Below are positions 43,662-54,375 of a stretch of DNA of 64,000 nucleotides, piece by piece. Source of the DNA: Dongshaea marina (GTDB lineage: Bacteria > Pseudomonadota > Gammaproteobacteria > Enterobacterales > Aeromonadaceae); NCBI RefSeq assembly GCF_003072645.1, contig NZ_CP028898.1, positions 1 to 64,000 on the forward strand, in the 5' to 3' direction. Both the position numbers and the translations under genes were made by a program. The notes under the pieces are model-generated. The model was not told the origin of the DNA, searched no databases, and worked only from the letters and a program-made list of their open reading frames with translations. Within the stretch, counting starts at the first letter, position 1; every line of letters starts with the position of its first letter.

Positions 43662-43919
43662 TTATTCCTGAATATTGTGGATCCTGAAGCTCACTTGCTC
43701 TCCCTGCGAGATCATCGGCATAGAAGCTGGGCTGTTATAGCGACTTAGAAGTCCAGGGATCACTGAGACAACCTTACCGATAAGGTTTTCTTCTTTCTTC
43801 TCAATAATATCGACTAGGCAACAGATGCTCTCGCTGTCAGCGCTAAGCCAAACGGAATCCCCAATATCAGGTGATTCAAAAGAGGCCTTATAATGTGTAT
43901 CCCATTTCAATGAATTCAT
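43662..43919 (-). CDS. Small hypothetical protein (85 aa)
   Basis: This soluble acidic protein has a beta-rich sequence (IGDSVWLSADSESICCLVDIIEKKEENLIGKVVSVIPG) reminiscent of small barrel domains. It lies 9 bp before the Cys-rich gene in the same direction and is probably its operon partner. No family is recognised. Confidence 0.6.
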   Translation of the reverse strand: MNSLKWDTHYKASFESPDIGDSVWLSADSESICCLVDIIEKKEENLIGKVVSVIPGLLSRYNSPASMPMISQGEQVSFRIHNIQE

Positions 43920-43973
43920 TTATTTTGTTCTCAATCAGGTGCGCTGTGAAAAATTGAGCAAGAAACAAGCCAG

Positions 43974-43993
43974 AAAGCCCCTTTCGGGGCTTT
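43974..43993 (-). terminator. Hairpin terminator after pilin gene
   Basis: AAAGCCCC at 43974-43981 pairs with GGGGCTTT at 43986-43993 around TTTC. It lies just past the pilin stop and could also work on the other strand (TTTT follows). Confidence 0.7.
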
Positions 43994-43995
43994 TA

Positions 43996-44469
43996 TCAGC
44001 TACATACGAGAGGATTTGGGATAGAAACTGCAGCCTTTTGCCTGCTTGTTGCCGCGGTATAAGTAATGGTGCAGGTTTTAGCTGTAGCAGCAGAGACGGC
44101 CTTGGGGGCCAGGGTCACCTTATGGCCAGATGCCTTGACGTTCCAATCTTCCAGGTTGACTCCCACAAGGTAATCAATCCCTTTGGTATTTCCTTTACTA
44201 ACTGTCGCGGATGGATATCCATAGGCTAACCCCAGGGTATCTCCATCCATATCAATTGTTCCCTTAGCGGCTGTTTGCCCTTCGGAGATAGCCAGGACAT
44301 GAACCAGGGCTGTACTCCGCTGAAGTTGATTGTATGTCTCTTTGACAACCGCGTTGCGTGCATTATCGACTGAGCGAGTGGTATAGTAAGTTCCAGCAGT
44401 GGCCAGTATCCCAAGAACAACCACAACGATCACCAGCTCTACAATGGTAAAACCTTTGGTCCCTTTCAT
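43996..44469 (-). CDS. Type IV prepilin (MSHA/PilA-like)
   Basis: The class III signal is KG|FTIVELVIVVVVLGILATAG with the classical Glu at +5, unlike the plasmid pil operon pilins. The mature protein is ~150 residues with a C-terminal Cys pair (KTCTITY...NPLVCS). No assembly genes are adjacent, so it may use the host MSHA or type IV pilus machinery. AGGGAG precedes the ATG. Confidence 0.88.
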   Translation of the reverse strand: MKGTKGFTIVELVIVVVVLGILATAGTYYTTRSVDNARNAVVKETYNQLQRSTALVHVLAISEGQTAAKGTIDMDGDTLGLAYGYPSATVSKGNTKGIDYLVGVNLEDWNVKASGHKVTLAPKAVSAATAKTCTITYTAATSRQKAAVSIPNPLVCS

Positions 44470-44554
44470 TTCTGTCTCCCTAATCAGATATGACTTCCTT
44501 TGTACCGCTCCAGAATACCACTGCTTTAGACGCCATTGTAGACCCTTATGAGGC

Positions 44555-45196
44555 TCATTTTACCGAGTCGAGTTCATGCTTTTTTTGAATTCGGCATACC
44601 TGTGACCGGCTATACCCTGTTGCATCAGCTGTTTCAGTGATGCTCAACTTTTTTACCCGGCGGTAATATATGACTTTTTGGTGTCTCTCTGTATCGGGAG
44701 CTCTCCCCTGGTATTTCCCAAGGGATTTTGCCCGAATAATCCCCTGTTTTTGGCGAGACTGCCTGGTCAGGTAGTCTTTCCTTGCCATTGCCGCCATCAG
44801 ATCAATAAGCATATTATTGATGGCGGCAAGGACAGCTTTTGTGACGGGATCATCGCCGTGGATCCTCTGGCTCTCAAGAGCTGTCCAAGAGGTTGGGATG
44901 TCGAGGCTGACAATCCTTAGCCCCCTTTCATCTATCATCTTTTTCAGAGATTTCCAGTCGCTATCATTTAACCGAGTCAATCGGTCTATCTGCTCAACGA
45001 GCAGTACGTCATTTTTTTGAGTGTCGCGTAATAACCTCTGAAGCTCCGGACGATCCAGAACGGCACCACTTTGATTTTCAATGTAATAGCTTGCAATCTT
45101 CTGATTATTGCTGTTTACAAACTCATCCAGGGATTGTCTGGCGCGCTCGGAGTCTTGCTCGTCGGTAGACGCTCTCAAATAGGCACGAATGAACAT
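44555..45196 (-). CDS. Serine recombinase/resolvase of outer Tn3-family transposon
   Basis: The catalytic N-terminus reads MFIRAYLRASTDEQD with the nucleophile Ser10, and RLTRLNDSDW and the E-helix follow. A C-terminal HTH (LSITETADATGYSRSQVCRIQKKHEL) is present. It is divergent from the transposase gene at 45357, with repeats between them, the usual arrangement for a Tn3 resolvase. Confidence 0.9.
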   Translation of the reverse strand: MFIRAYLRASTDEQDSERARQSLDEFVNSNNQKIASYYIENQSGAVLDRPELQRLLRDTQKNDVLLVEQIDRLTRLNDSDWKSLKKMIDERGLRIVSLDIPTSWTALESQRIHGDDPVTKAVLAAINNMLIDLMAAMARKDYLTRQSRQKQGIIRAKSLGKYQGRAPDTERHQKVIYYRRVKKLSITETADATGYSRSQVCRIQKKHELDSVK

Positions 45197-45211
45197 TTTT
45201 TACCCAGCTCG

Positions 45212-45300
45212 TCGCATTTAAGTAGTGTCACAGTAGGTTATCGCATTTAGGTGGTCTTATTAAGTGATTAGCCCTCCTGTTTACCTGGTCGCATTAGGGA
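45212..45300. promoter_or_regulatory. Putative res region: three TCGCATTTAGG repeats
   Basis: TCGCATTTAAG (45212), TCGCATTTAGG (45241) and TCGCATTAGGG (45289) occur between the divergent resolvase and transposase genes. They are likely resolvase or regulator binding sites. Confidence 0.55.
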
Positions 45301-45356
45301 GTACCCAAATACCACCATCTGATAAGATACCTCGCTTTAACTTTCAGAGATGTGCC

Positions 45357-46979
45357 ATGTCTTCAAGGCGACAGAGCCGAATCCAGATCCTAACCTCCGA
45401 TGAGATCGATGATTTATACAAACTGCCGGAATTCAACCAATCGGAGCGAGAAGAGTATTTTGGCCTGGATGACAATATCCAGGCCATTGTCAGCTCCATG
45501 GACAAACTTGAAACCAGGATCTATTTCATCCTTCTGCTTGGCTACTTCCGTGCCAAGCCTGTGATCCCCAAATTTCATCTGAGAGAAGTCAGGCAAGATG
45601 TGAAGTATATCTGTCACGCCTACTTTGCCGGCCGTAAGCCGGCACTCATTCCACTGGCTAAAAGCACCCGGCACAAGCTGGTTAATCAAGTGATATCTCT
45701 ACTTGGGTTCAAGATTCTCAGTAATGAGGGACAGGGTGAGTTGATGTGCCGGCTTAGAGATGTAGCAACGATCACCACAGACCCAAGGTATATATTTGAC
45801 GAAAGTCTGGCATTTTTCAGTCAGCGACGTATCGCTTTACCTGGATACACAACGATTCAGGCACTAATAACAGAAGCATTGAGTGATGAGCGGCAACGAA
45901 CCGAGCAAGTCTTATCGCAGATGATATCGGAGTCAGTTGAAAGCTGTCTGCTGAAAATTATGAATAGCAGAGGCCTTCTCAACAGCCTATCTGGATACAA
46001 GGGTTCAGCAAGGGGAATCACTCCCTCAGAACTTGATCGGGAGTTACATACGCATCAAGTGATTAAGGAGATCTACCCTGAGCTTAAGGAGCTAATTGGT
46101 GCCCTGAAACTATCCAGAGGAAACCTGGCTTACTATGCCTCGATAGTTAAGCATCGTTCCATCACTAAGCTACGGAGAGCCCCAAAATGGCAAGGCCTCC
46201 TATACCTGAGCTGTTATCTGTATTTTCGTTACCGGGAGACCAATGACAAGCTGGTTATCGCATTTTCCAGCCTGGTAAAAAAGCATAATAATTCAGCCAA
46301 GGACTACGCCAATAAAAAGGTTGCAGAGGAGCTTGAGGTGATCCGCACTAAGCTCAAGTATGCAGGCAGTGTTCTGCGCCTGTTTGTGGATAGTAAGGTT
46401 GAAGATACCACTCCATTTGGAGATGTACGGCAACAAGCTTTCGATCTCATCTCGGAGCAGGATATCCAGATGATCAGCCATCATCTGGATAAGAATGACT
46501 TTGATCGCTCTGCCTATCGGTGGGAGTACACTGATCAGCAATCCCGTAAAATATCAGGCTCTCTGCGTAAGCTATTTCTTGCTCTTGATATCGAGTGCAT
46601 AGCAGGATTAACTCTGCTTTCACAACAGCTCTCTACAGCGAAGAATGAGCTCAAGAAAGGGAAGTTAAAGCATGCTGATAAACGGCTTATCAAACCATCT
46701 GATCGGCCCAGCCTTATCCAGGAAGGTCAGGTTAATCTGAAGCGCTTCGAGTTTTATTTATACAGCCGAGTGGTTGCGATGCTCGACAGTGACAGGGTTT
46801 ATATCAGTGAAAGTGAGCAAAGTCAGCGCCTGAAGGATGATCTGATCCCCGAAGACATTTGGGATAAAGATCGAGCAGACTTGGTATTGAAAACAGGGTT
46901 GGAGCGCCTGATTACTCCCATACATGCCACCCTGGATGAGTTGGATTCAAAGCTTAATTCTCTTCGAATCGGGGTTTGA
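45357..46979 (+). pseudogene. tnpA: Outer Tn3-family transposase TnpA, N-terminal part
   Basis: ATG 45357 starts MSSRRQSRIQILTSDEIDDLYKLPEFNQSEREEYFGLDD, the Tn3 TnpA N-terminal domain (DUF4158 type). Native coding stops at 46970, where another transposon is inserted; the last two residues (GV) come from it. The rest of the gene continues at 51193. It is inactive unless the inner element excises precisely. Confidence 0.92.
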
Positions 46980-47003
46980 AGTCCAATGGAACGAAAACGT
47001 ACG

Positions 47004-47408
47004 CTAAGGATGGCCGCTGAACCTGAGCCACTTCACGTTTCCCTTGACTGGAGGCAGGGCTAGCTGTTTCCGCAGATCCATTCGTAGAGAGTTAATTAAT
47101 GGATCAAGCTCAAACGAACCACCATTTGCAACATCATCGGCCAATTTATGGGCCATAGATATTTGCTCTTCGGATCCAAACAACTGTATATCTGACAGTG
47201 TCTCTTCTAGTGCAACTCTATTTTCATTTGTAGACTCTCGATGAGAGACATCATTAGTTAGTGTTCGATATGCTTGTATCAAGTACTCGGTAGAGAGATC
47301 TCTTCTCTTGCTCCTTATATCCCTCCGGGACGTAAAGTAATGAGCGACGATCCAGCCAATCGCAGCGATGGTGACCATAATAATTATTTTGACTATGTCG
47401 ATTATCAT
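47004..47408 (-). CDS. Passenger membrane-anchored protein in inner Tn3
   Basis: The 134-residue product has one N-terminal membrane segment (IVKIIIMVTIAAIGWIVAHYF) and a soluble helical domain. GGGAGAGGG precedes the ATG. Its stop lies inside the left terminal repeat, so it evolved with the transposon. The sequence after the anchor (RRDIRSKRRDLSTEYLIQAYRTL) resembles small phage- or exclusion-type membrane proteins only loosely. Function is unknown. Confidence 0.75.
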   Translation of the reverse strand: MIIDIVKIIIMVTIAAIGWIVAHYFTSRRDIRSKRRDLSTEYLIQAYRTLTNDVSHRESTNENRVALEETLSDIQLFGSEEQISMAHKLADDVANGGSFELDPLINSLRMDLRKQLALPPVKGNVKWLRFSGHP

Positions 47409-47443
47409 TACCCTCTCCCTGGATAATCAGTGATTATTATCAG

Positions 47444-48110
<667 letters not shown>

Positions 48111-48153
48111 CTGAAGCCATTCTCATTCTGACCAGCTTTACTTGGGGAGTCTC

Positions 48154-51100
48154 ATGCCCGTCGATTTTTTGACCTCAGAACAGAAAGCCAGCTATGGCCA
48201 ATTCTCGGGCGAGCCAAATGAAGTCCAGTTGGCCCGTTACTTTCACCTGGATGAAGTCGACCTTGCCTTTATCAATAAGCGGCGCGGTAATCAAAACCGT
48301 TTCGGTGTCGCTTTGCAGATGGGCTGCGTTCGATTTCTGGGATCCTTCCTCTCCGATCTGTCACTGGTGCCGGGCAACGCCCAATGGTTTGTTGCCCGAC
48401 AGCTTGGACTTACTGATGTCGCGATATTGTCTACCTATGCACAACGGGAGACTACTCGGAGGGAACACACTGCATTGATCCGGAGTCAATACCAATATCG
48501 GGAATTCACGTGGCCGTGGTCGTTTCGATTAAGCCGTTTGCTCTACACGCGCAGCTGGATCAGTAACGAGAGGCCCAGCCTGCTTTTCGATCTGGCCACC
48601 GGCTGGCTCATCCAGAATAAAATCCTTTTGCCCGGAGCTTCCACATTGACGCGCTTGATTTCCGAAGTGCGCGAACGGGCCACTAATCGATTATGGCAAC
48701 GGTTGTCGGAGTTGCCAACTCCGGAGCAAACCGTCAAGCTTGAGACGTTGCTCCAAATCCCGGAGGGATCAAGAACCTCCCGCTTTGACCGCTACCGCAA
48801 AGGGCCAGTCACCATCAGCGGACCTGCTTTTAACGAAGCAGTTAACCGTTATCAGGAGCTGAGGGCCTTCGGCATGCGGGGCTTAGATTTTACTGGCATT
48901 CCGCCTGTGCGTTTCAAAAACATCGCCCGCCACGCAGGAATGATTTCCATGCACAAAATAGCCCGCATGCCGGAGAGTAAACGCACCGCAATTTTGGTGG
49001 CCTTCACCAAGGCGTATGAGACTATCGCTCTCGATGAGGCCCTGGATGTGCTGGATTTACTGATCACCTATATCGCCGCTGAGGCAAAAAAGCTGGGTCA
49101 GAAAAAGCGGCTGAGGACGCTGAAAGATCTGGATAAATCCGCGATGGCCCTGGCGAAGGTTTGTGCCCTGATACTCAATGAAAGTATGCAGGACGAGCTG
49201 CTGAGATCAGCAATCTTTGCCAGAATGCCACGTGAAAAACTGGAAGAATCCATTGCCACCGTCCATGAACTTGCCCGTCCATACGACGATAACTTTCAGG
49301 ATGAAATGGTTGAACAGTATGGCCGGGTCCGACGCTTCTTGCCGAAATTACTGCGTGATATTGAATTCAAAGCAGCTCCGGCAGGCAAAGCTACTCTGGA
49401 AGCCCATCAATATCTTGCTGGCTTGCTAGAATCGCGTAAGCAGCTATTGGAAGATGCTCCGCTGGATATCGTATCCAACCCCTGGAAGCGCCTAGTGTTT
49501 GACAAAGAAGAGCGGGTGACCAAACGAGGTTATACACTGTGCTTTCTTGATAGGCTGCAAGACAGTCTGCGCCGCCGAGATGTCTACGTCGAGAACAGTG
49601 ATCGCTGGGGTGATCCGAGGGCCAAGCTGTTGCAAGGCACTGAATGGCAGGTCAACCGAATTCAGGTCTGCCGGTCACTTGGTCACCCACTGAACCCCAA
49701 GGAAGCCATTGATGGCCTGGTGCGCCAACTGGACGCAACTTACAAGCAGGTAGCCGAGAACTTTGATGACAACAAGACGGTTGAGCTGGATCTGTCAGGC
49801 AAACGGCCCACACTAACGATTACCCACTTTGACAAGCTCGATGAGCCACCCAGTCTAACCTTGTTATCCCAACAGGTTGAAGCCTTACTTCCCAGCGTGG
49901 ATCTTACGGAGCTGCTGCTGGAGATCCATGCCCATACCGGTTTCGCCGACGAGTTTACCCATGTCAGCGAATCAAACGCCCGCGCCGAGGACCTAGCCGT
50001 AAGTGTTTGCGCGGTCCTATTGGCGGAGGCCTGCAACATTGGTCTGGAGCCTTTGATCAAGCACCAGGTGCCTGCGTTAACCCGGCATCGGTTGAATTGG
50101 GTCAAGCAAAATTACCTGCGGGCCGAAACGTTGGTGAAGGCCAACGCCAAACTTGTGGACTACCAATCCACTTTGACCTTGGCCAGAAAATGGGGCGGTG
50201 GTGAGGTGGCTTCCGCCGACGGCATGCGGTTTGTCACTCCCATCCGAACCCTCAATGCCGGACCGAACCGGAAATACTTTGGCTCTAGCCGCGGGATTAC
50301 CTGGTACAACTTCATCTCGGATCAATTCTCCGGCTTTCACGGCATTGTCGTTCCTGGAACGCTGCGTGACTCCATCTTTGTTCTAGAAGGTTTACTGGAA
50401 CAGCAAACTGGATTGAACCCAGTAGAGATCATGACCGATACTGCAGGCACCAGTGACATGGTGTTTGGACTGTTTTGGCTGCTGGGTTATCAGTTTTCAC
50501 CGCGCCTGGCGGATGCCGGTGAGTCTGTATTCTGGCGCGTGGACAAGACCACTAACTATGGTGTATTGGATGAGTTAGCCCGAAGTTGTGTCAGTACGTA
50601 CAAGATCGAGCAGCATTGGGACGACATGATGCGCATCGCCGGTTCTCTCAAACTGGGTACCGTGCAGGCATCCGAGCTAATCCGATCGCTACTGAAAAGT
50701 GATCGTCCTTCCAGCCTGGCACAAGCCATTATTGAAGCAGGCCGGATCAACAAAACCCTGTATCTGCTGAACTATGTGGATGATGAAGACTATCGCCGCC
50801 GAATCCTGACCCAATTGAATCGTGGCGAAGGCCGTCACGCAGTCGCCCGTGCCATCTGCCACGGGCAGCGCGGTGAGATACGGAAGCGGTACAGGGAGGG
50901 TCAAGAAGATCAATTGGGCGCACTGGGTTTGGTTACCAATGCTCTGGTGCTGTGGAACACTATTTACATGCAGGCTGCCCTGGATCACTTACGGCAACAG
51001 GGTGAGGACGTGAAAGAAGAGGACGAAGCCAGATTATCCCCACTCAGTCATAAGCATGTGAACATGCTGGGCAACTACTCGTTTACCCTTGCGGAGCAGG

Positions 51101-51159
51101 TGCTGAATGGGCAGCTCAGGCCCTTAAAACAGCCGTCTGAGCTACAAGAATGGACTTAG
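48154..51159 (+). CDS. tnpA: TnpA transposase of inner Tn3
   Basis: The 1001-residue protein starts MPVDFLTSEQKASYGQFSGEPNEVQLARYFHLD with GGGGAG upstream of the ATG. The DDE domain shows ASADGMRF (Asp), MTDTAGTSDMVFG (Asp) and the downstream Glu region, with the family motif LGYQFSPRLAD. The stop codon is inside the right terminal repeat. It looks intact. Confidence 0.97.
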   Translation: MPVDFLTSEQKASYGQFSGEPNEVQLARYFHLDEVDLAFINKRRGNQNRFGVALQMGCVRFLGSFLSDLSLVPGNAQWFVARQLGLTDVAILSTYAQRETTRREHTALIRSQYQYREFTWPWSFRLSRLLYTRSWISNERPSLLFDLATGWLIQNKILLPGASTLTRLISEVRERATNRLWQRLSELPTPEQTVKLETLLQIPEGSRTSRFDRYRKGPVTISGPAFNEAVNRYQELRAFGMRGLDFTGIPPVRFKNIARHAGMISMHKIARMPESKRTAILVAFTKAYETIALDEALDVLDLLITYIAAEAKKLGQKKRLRTLKDLDKSAMALAKVCALILNESMQDELLRSAIFARMPREKLEESIATVHELARPYDDNFQDEMVEQYGRVRRFLPKLLRDIEFKAAPAGKATLEAHQYLAGLLESRKQLLEDAPLDIVSNPWKRLVFDKEERVTKRGYTLCFLDRLQDSLRRRDVYVENSDRWGDPRAKLLQGTEWQVNRIQVCRSLGHPLNPKEAIDGLVRQLDATYKQVAENFDDNKTVELDLSGKRPTLTITHFDKLDEPPSLTLLSQQVEALLPSVDLTELLLEIHAHTGFADEFTHVSESNARAEDLAVSVCAVLLAEACNIGLEPLIKHQVPALTRHRLNWVKQNYLRAETLVKANAKLVDYQSTLTLARKWGGGEVASADGMRFVTPIRTLNAGPNRKYFGSSRGITWYNFISDQFSGFHGIVVPGTLRDSIFVLEGLLEQQTGLNPVEIMTDTAGTSDMVFGLFWLLGYQFSPRLADAGESVFWRVDKTTNYGVLDELARSCVSTYKIEQHWDDMMRIAGSLKLGTVQASELIRSLLKSDRPSSLAQAIIEAGRINKTLYLLNYVDDEDYRRRILTQLNRGEGRHAVARAICHGQRGEIRKRYREGQEDQLGALGLVTNALVLWNTIYMQAALDHLRQQGEDVKEEDEARLSPLSHKHVNMLGNYSFTLAEQVLNGQLRPLKQPSELQEWT

Positions 51160-52616
51160 CGTACGTTTTCGTTCCATTGGACTTCAAACCCCGAATCCGT
51201 GTGAGTTCCAGTATTAGCTCTGATGCCAATGATTTTGTTAAGTTACAGCCCAGAACAAACAGGCTAACCTGGAGCTTAGCCAGCAAGCGCTGGAAATCAG
51301 ATCTGAATAATCCTGTATACACTCAGGCGCAACACCTGGGGATCATTGAGATCATGAACTACGTCAACCAGAAAACAGGGTATCTCTCTGCTTTCGGTGC
51401 GATAGCATCCCGTAAGAAGAGCGCTACTGCGATGGAAGAGGATCTCATCGGTTGCATATTTGGGAACGGAGCAAACTATGGGCTTCACCGGATGGCCTCT
51501 ATCTCAGATCGAAATCTTGGCTCGCTTCGGGGGGTCAACGATACCTATATTCGGCCAGAGACGACCGGGGCGGCAAACGATATTATCTCAAACGCCATCG
51601 CCAAACTGCCCATTTTTCGCTACTACACCATCAATGAGGAGGCCCCATTTGGAAGCATTGATGGACAAAAACACCGCTGCCGGATCAATACGTTCAAAGC
51701 TCGCTACTCAGCCAAATATTTTCAGACAGGGAAAGGAGTTTCAGCTCTCACTCTCGTCGTCAATCATGTTCCCGTAAACGCCACTGTCAATGCACCCAAT
51801 GAGTACGAGGGGCACTTTGCCTTTGATTTGTTATACAACAATAGCTCTGAGGTGCAACCGAAGTCGCTGGCAACAGATACCCACGGGGTCAACAGTGTAA
51901 ACTTTGCGATCCTCGATATCTTTGGGTATCAATTTGCGCCACGCTATGCCAAGTTCAAGCGGGTCTTTGAAGAGATGTTCGAGGTAACCTTTGGAGATAA
52001 GCTCATGATATCCCTCCGTAAGCCGATCAATCGCAAGCTGATAGAGCAAGAGTGGGGGAATATTCAGCATATTATCTGTTCTCTAAGCCGAAAATCGACG
52101 AGCCAAAGCACTATCATCAAAAAGCTGGCTAATGATAAGCGGAAGAGCAAAACCCTTGTTGCTTTACGGGAGTATGACCGGCTGATAAAGAGCCTATATC
52201 TCCTGGAGTATGCTGACAATATTACCCTCAGGCAGTTTGTCCAGCAGGCTTTAAATCGAGGAGAAGCGTACCATCAGCTAAGGAGAGTGATTGCTTCTGT
52301 GAATGGTAACCAATTCCGGGGCGGCGATGATTACCAGGTTGAGCAGTGGAATGACTGTGCGCGATTAATAGCCAACTGCATTATTTACTACAACTCAGCA
52401 CTACTCTCCGGCCTGGTTGAAAAATATGAAGAGCAAGGTGATCAACAGGCAATAGATATCCTAACCAATCTGTCCCCAGTGGCCTGGAACCATATCCAGC
52501 TCGCGGGAAACTACAGGTTTGCTGAACAGAAAGAAACCTTTACTATTGAAAGCGTACTGGAAGGCATCAACCCTATACTTGATCCAGTACGACCGGATGA
52601 ACCACTAGCCGCCTAG
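51150..52616 (+). pseudogene. tnpA: Outer Tn3-family transposase TnpA, C-terminal part
   Basis: The true gene segment resumes at 51193 (RIRVSSSISSDANDFVKLQPRTNRLTW), in frame with the N-terminal part once the inner transposon and one GAATC are removed. It holds the catalytic domain (SIDGQKHRC, ATDTHGVNSVNFAILDIFGYQFAPRYA). The first ~15 codons of the open frame are inner-transposon repeat. No outer terminal repeat was recognised after the stop. Confidence 0.92.
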
Positions 52617-52619
52617 TTT

Positions 52620-52862
52620 TTAATATGTAACATGCTGAAAGTTAAAGGCTTTCAGCATTTGAGTGAACTTTCCGGTGAAATGGCAGCAAAACCCCAAGAT
52701 ATGACCATCTTCATCAACAGCAAAAACGCCTGGTCGTTCGTGCCCTGCATCCCGCAAACAGTTTTTCCAACCATACGCCTGATCTTCGTATATCAGAACG
52801 ACACCGCCCTGTCTGTTAAACTGTTCCCGATACTCGGCTGCAACATCCCGCAGGTGATCCAT
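52620..52862 (-). CDS. Small hypothetical protein (80 aa)
   Basis: GGGAGGC precedes the ATG. The soluble sequence MDHLRDVAAEYREQFNRQG leads a beta-alpha domain (VVLIYEDQAYGWKNCLRDAGHERPGVFAVDEDGHILGF). It ends inside a 10-bp inverted repeat (ATGCTGAAAG/CTTTCAGCAT, 52632-52658). No family is recognised; it resembles small plasmid antirestriction or stability proteins in size and context only. Confidence 0.65.
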   Translation of the reverse strand: MDHLRDVAAEYREQFNRQGGVVLIYEDQAYGWKNCLRDAGHERPGVFAVDEDGHILGFCCHFTGKFTQMLKAFNFQHVTY

Positions 52863-52944
52863 TATTTGCCTCCCACATACTTATGCCATCATACCTATTG
52901 TCGTATTCTAAACATGAGTTAGCTCATCCATGAGCTTAACGGCA

Positions 52945-53220
52945 CTACCCATTGACTGCGTCTTTCAGGCTTTTGCCCGGCTTGAATGCTGGCACCTTAG
53001 CTGCAGCTATCTGGATTGACTCCCCTGTTTGAGGGTTTCGGCCTTCACGCGCTGAGCGCTCTCGTACTTCGAAAGCACCAAACCCCGGGAGCTCAACACG
53101 CTCACCAAGAGCCAGCGCAGACTCGATGGATGAAAGTGCCGCATCCAGAACGGCTTTCGCCTGGGTCTGATTCACCTCTGATTTTGCAGCGATTGCCGCA
53201 ATTAGCTGCTTCTTGTTCAT
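52945..53220 (-). CDS. hup: HU-family DNA-binding protein
   Basis: The 91-residue sequence is a standard [91 protein letters not shown] has the GFGxFxVRxRxARxGRNPxTGE arm and the PxFKxGxxLKxxV tail. AAGGGG precedes the start. A plasmid HU may help compaction, replication or transposition. Confidence 0.96.
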   Translation of the reverse strand: MNKKQLIAAIAAKSEVNQTQAKAVLDAALSSIESALALGERVELPGFGAFEVRERSAREGRNPQTGESIQIAAAKVPAFKPGKSLKDAVNG

Positions 53221-53258
53221 CTGTTCCCCTTAAATTTTAAAACAGTTGGCTTGTGACG

Positions 53259-53639
53259 TTAATCTTTGTGAAGGATCTCGATTGCCTCTGACAGAGTACA
53301 GCCCTCTTTATCTGCCACCCCTTTCAAAATCTTATAGGCATCCTGGTTGATCGATATTGTGACCGGCTGCGCCGCCTTGCGGTGCCTCTTCATCCGAAGC
53401 ATTGTTTTAAGTCGCCGCCACTGTAGCCGGTTGAGATAGCATTCACACCAGATATTCAGTTCTTGGGGGGACTCATAACCGATCTCCCTTAAGCCTTTGA
53501 ATCGCTCATCAAAGTGGCCTGATTGCGTTTCATCCCCCCAGAACTCGTCCGCTCTCGGATGCTTACTTGTATCCAGAAGGTAGGAAAAGGCCCGCATAGA
53601 GTCTTCTGTGGATGTGAGCTGAAATCTTGGCCGCGGCAT
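53259..53639 (-). CDS. MatP-like ribbon-helix-helix protein
   Basis: ATG 53639 (MPRPRFQLT) has a better ribosome site than the longer frame at 53720. The region CECYLNRLQWRRLKTMLRMKRHRKAA, then QPVTISINQDAYKILKGVADKEGCTLSEAIEIL parallels the C-terminal half of MatP (WIDxHM...MKQTIRARRKRHF...KKSIDLEFxVWQRLAxLAxxRGKTLSETI). MatP organises the chromosomal Ter macrodomain. A plasmid relative may bind matS-like sites. The similarity is by eye. Confidence 0.6.
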   Translation of the reverse strand: MPRPRFQLTSTEDSMRAFSYLLDTSKHPRADEFWGDETQSGHFDERFKGLREIGYESPQELNIWCECYLNRLQWRRLKTMLRMKRHRKAAQPVTISINQDAYKILKGVADKEGCTLSEAIEILHKD

Positions 53640-53744
53640 AATCAAAACCTGAAAGAGTTTGCTTGTGACCAAAATGATAGAGTCAACGTGTGACGCTTTC
53701 AAGATCTTTTTCTTATTCATGTCTGGTATGAATAAGTGGTGAGG

Positions 53745-53948
53745 TTAGGATCTCTTAAGCGAGGATGGCTCTTGTGTGGATAAATGCTCTCGCGCTTCGC
53801 ACTCATCCATGATCCTTTCGAGGAATAGCTCCAGGTGCTGAGCCTCTTGGGTCGATATTTTCCTGACTCCCTATAGTGCCAGGGCTATAGCATCAGCCAG
53901 TCTACCGGGATCCATCCCCTCCCCGATCATCTCATCCAGATCGATCAT
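53745..53948 (-). pseudogene. Small ORF interrupted by an in-frame amber codon
   Basis: From ATG 53948, with AAGGGG upstream, the frame reads MIDLDEMIGEGMDPGRLADAIALAL, then TAG (53871-53873), then GVRKISTQEAQHLELFLERIMDEC to a stop at 53745. Both halves have coding character, so a nonsense mutation in a ~67-aa gene is the simplest reading. The family is unknown. Confidence 0.45.
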
Positions 53949-54071
53949 GAGTTTCCCCTTCTACTCTGGGAAGCCCTCGAAGATCGAGGGCTGTTTATGC
54001 AACAGCTCGCCTGACTCGGGAACGAACTGCTGGATCATTGTACTCAGAAGAAACCCTGAAGTCACCGGAAA

Positions 54072-54266
54072 CTACTTATCCAGCAATATCGAAAACTCTA
54101 GCTCTCTAGTCCTCTGGCACTCAGCCAGATAGATCGCAGCCATCACTTGTGTCTGATCATGATAGTGGTCGATAGAACGACTAACCATCTGATTGAGTGT
54201 GGAAGGCTTCTTTGCCTTGCGAAATTTTCGGACCCAATATCCCTTTTGGGTAATCTCATCATCCAT
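54072..54266 (-). CDS. Small basic hypothetical protein (64 aa)
   Basis: The ATG is preceded by AGGAAACAATGA. The sequence MDDEITQKGYWVRKFRKAKKPSTLNQMVSRSIDHYHDQ is basic then acidic, with a helical C-terminus. It may be a small plasmid regulator. No family is recognised. Confidence 0.5.
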   Translation of the reverse strand: MDDEITQKGYWVRKFRKAKKPSTLNQMVSRSIDHYHDQTQVMAAIYLAECQRTRELEFSILLDK

Positions 54267-54375
54267 TCATTGTTTCCTATATTATTAATTGTACTGACTG
54301 AGTTATTTGTAGCTGCAGGGAAAGGAATTAAGGCGCATGGAGCTCCCTCCCGAACTTCCTCATCCTTATAATTAA

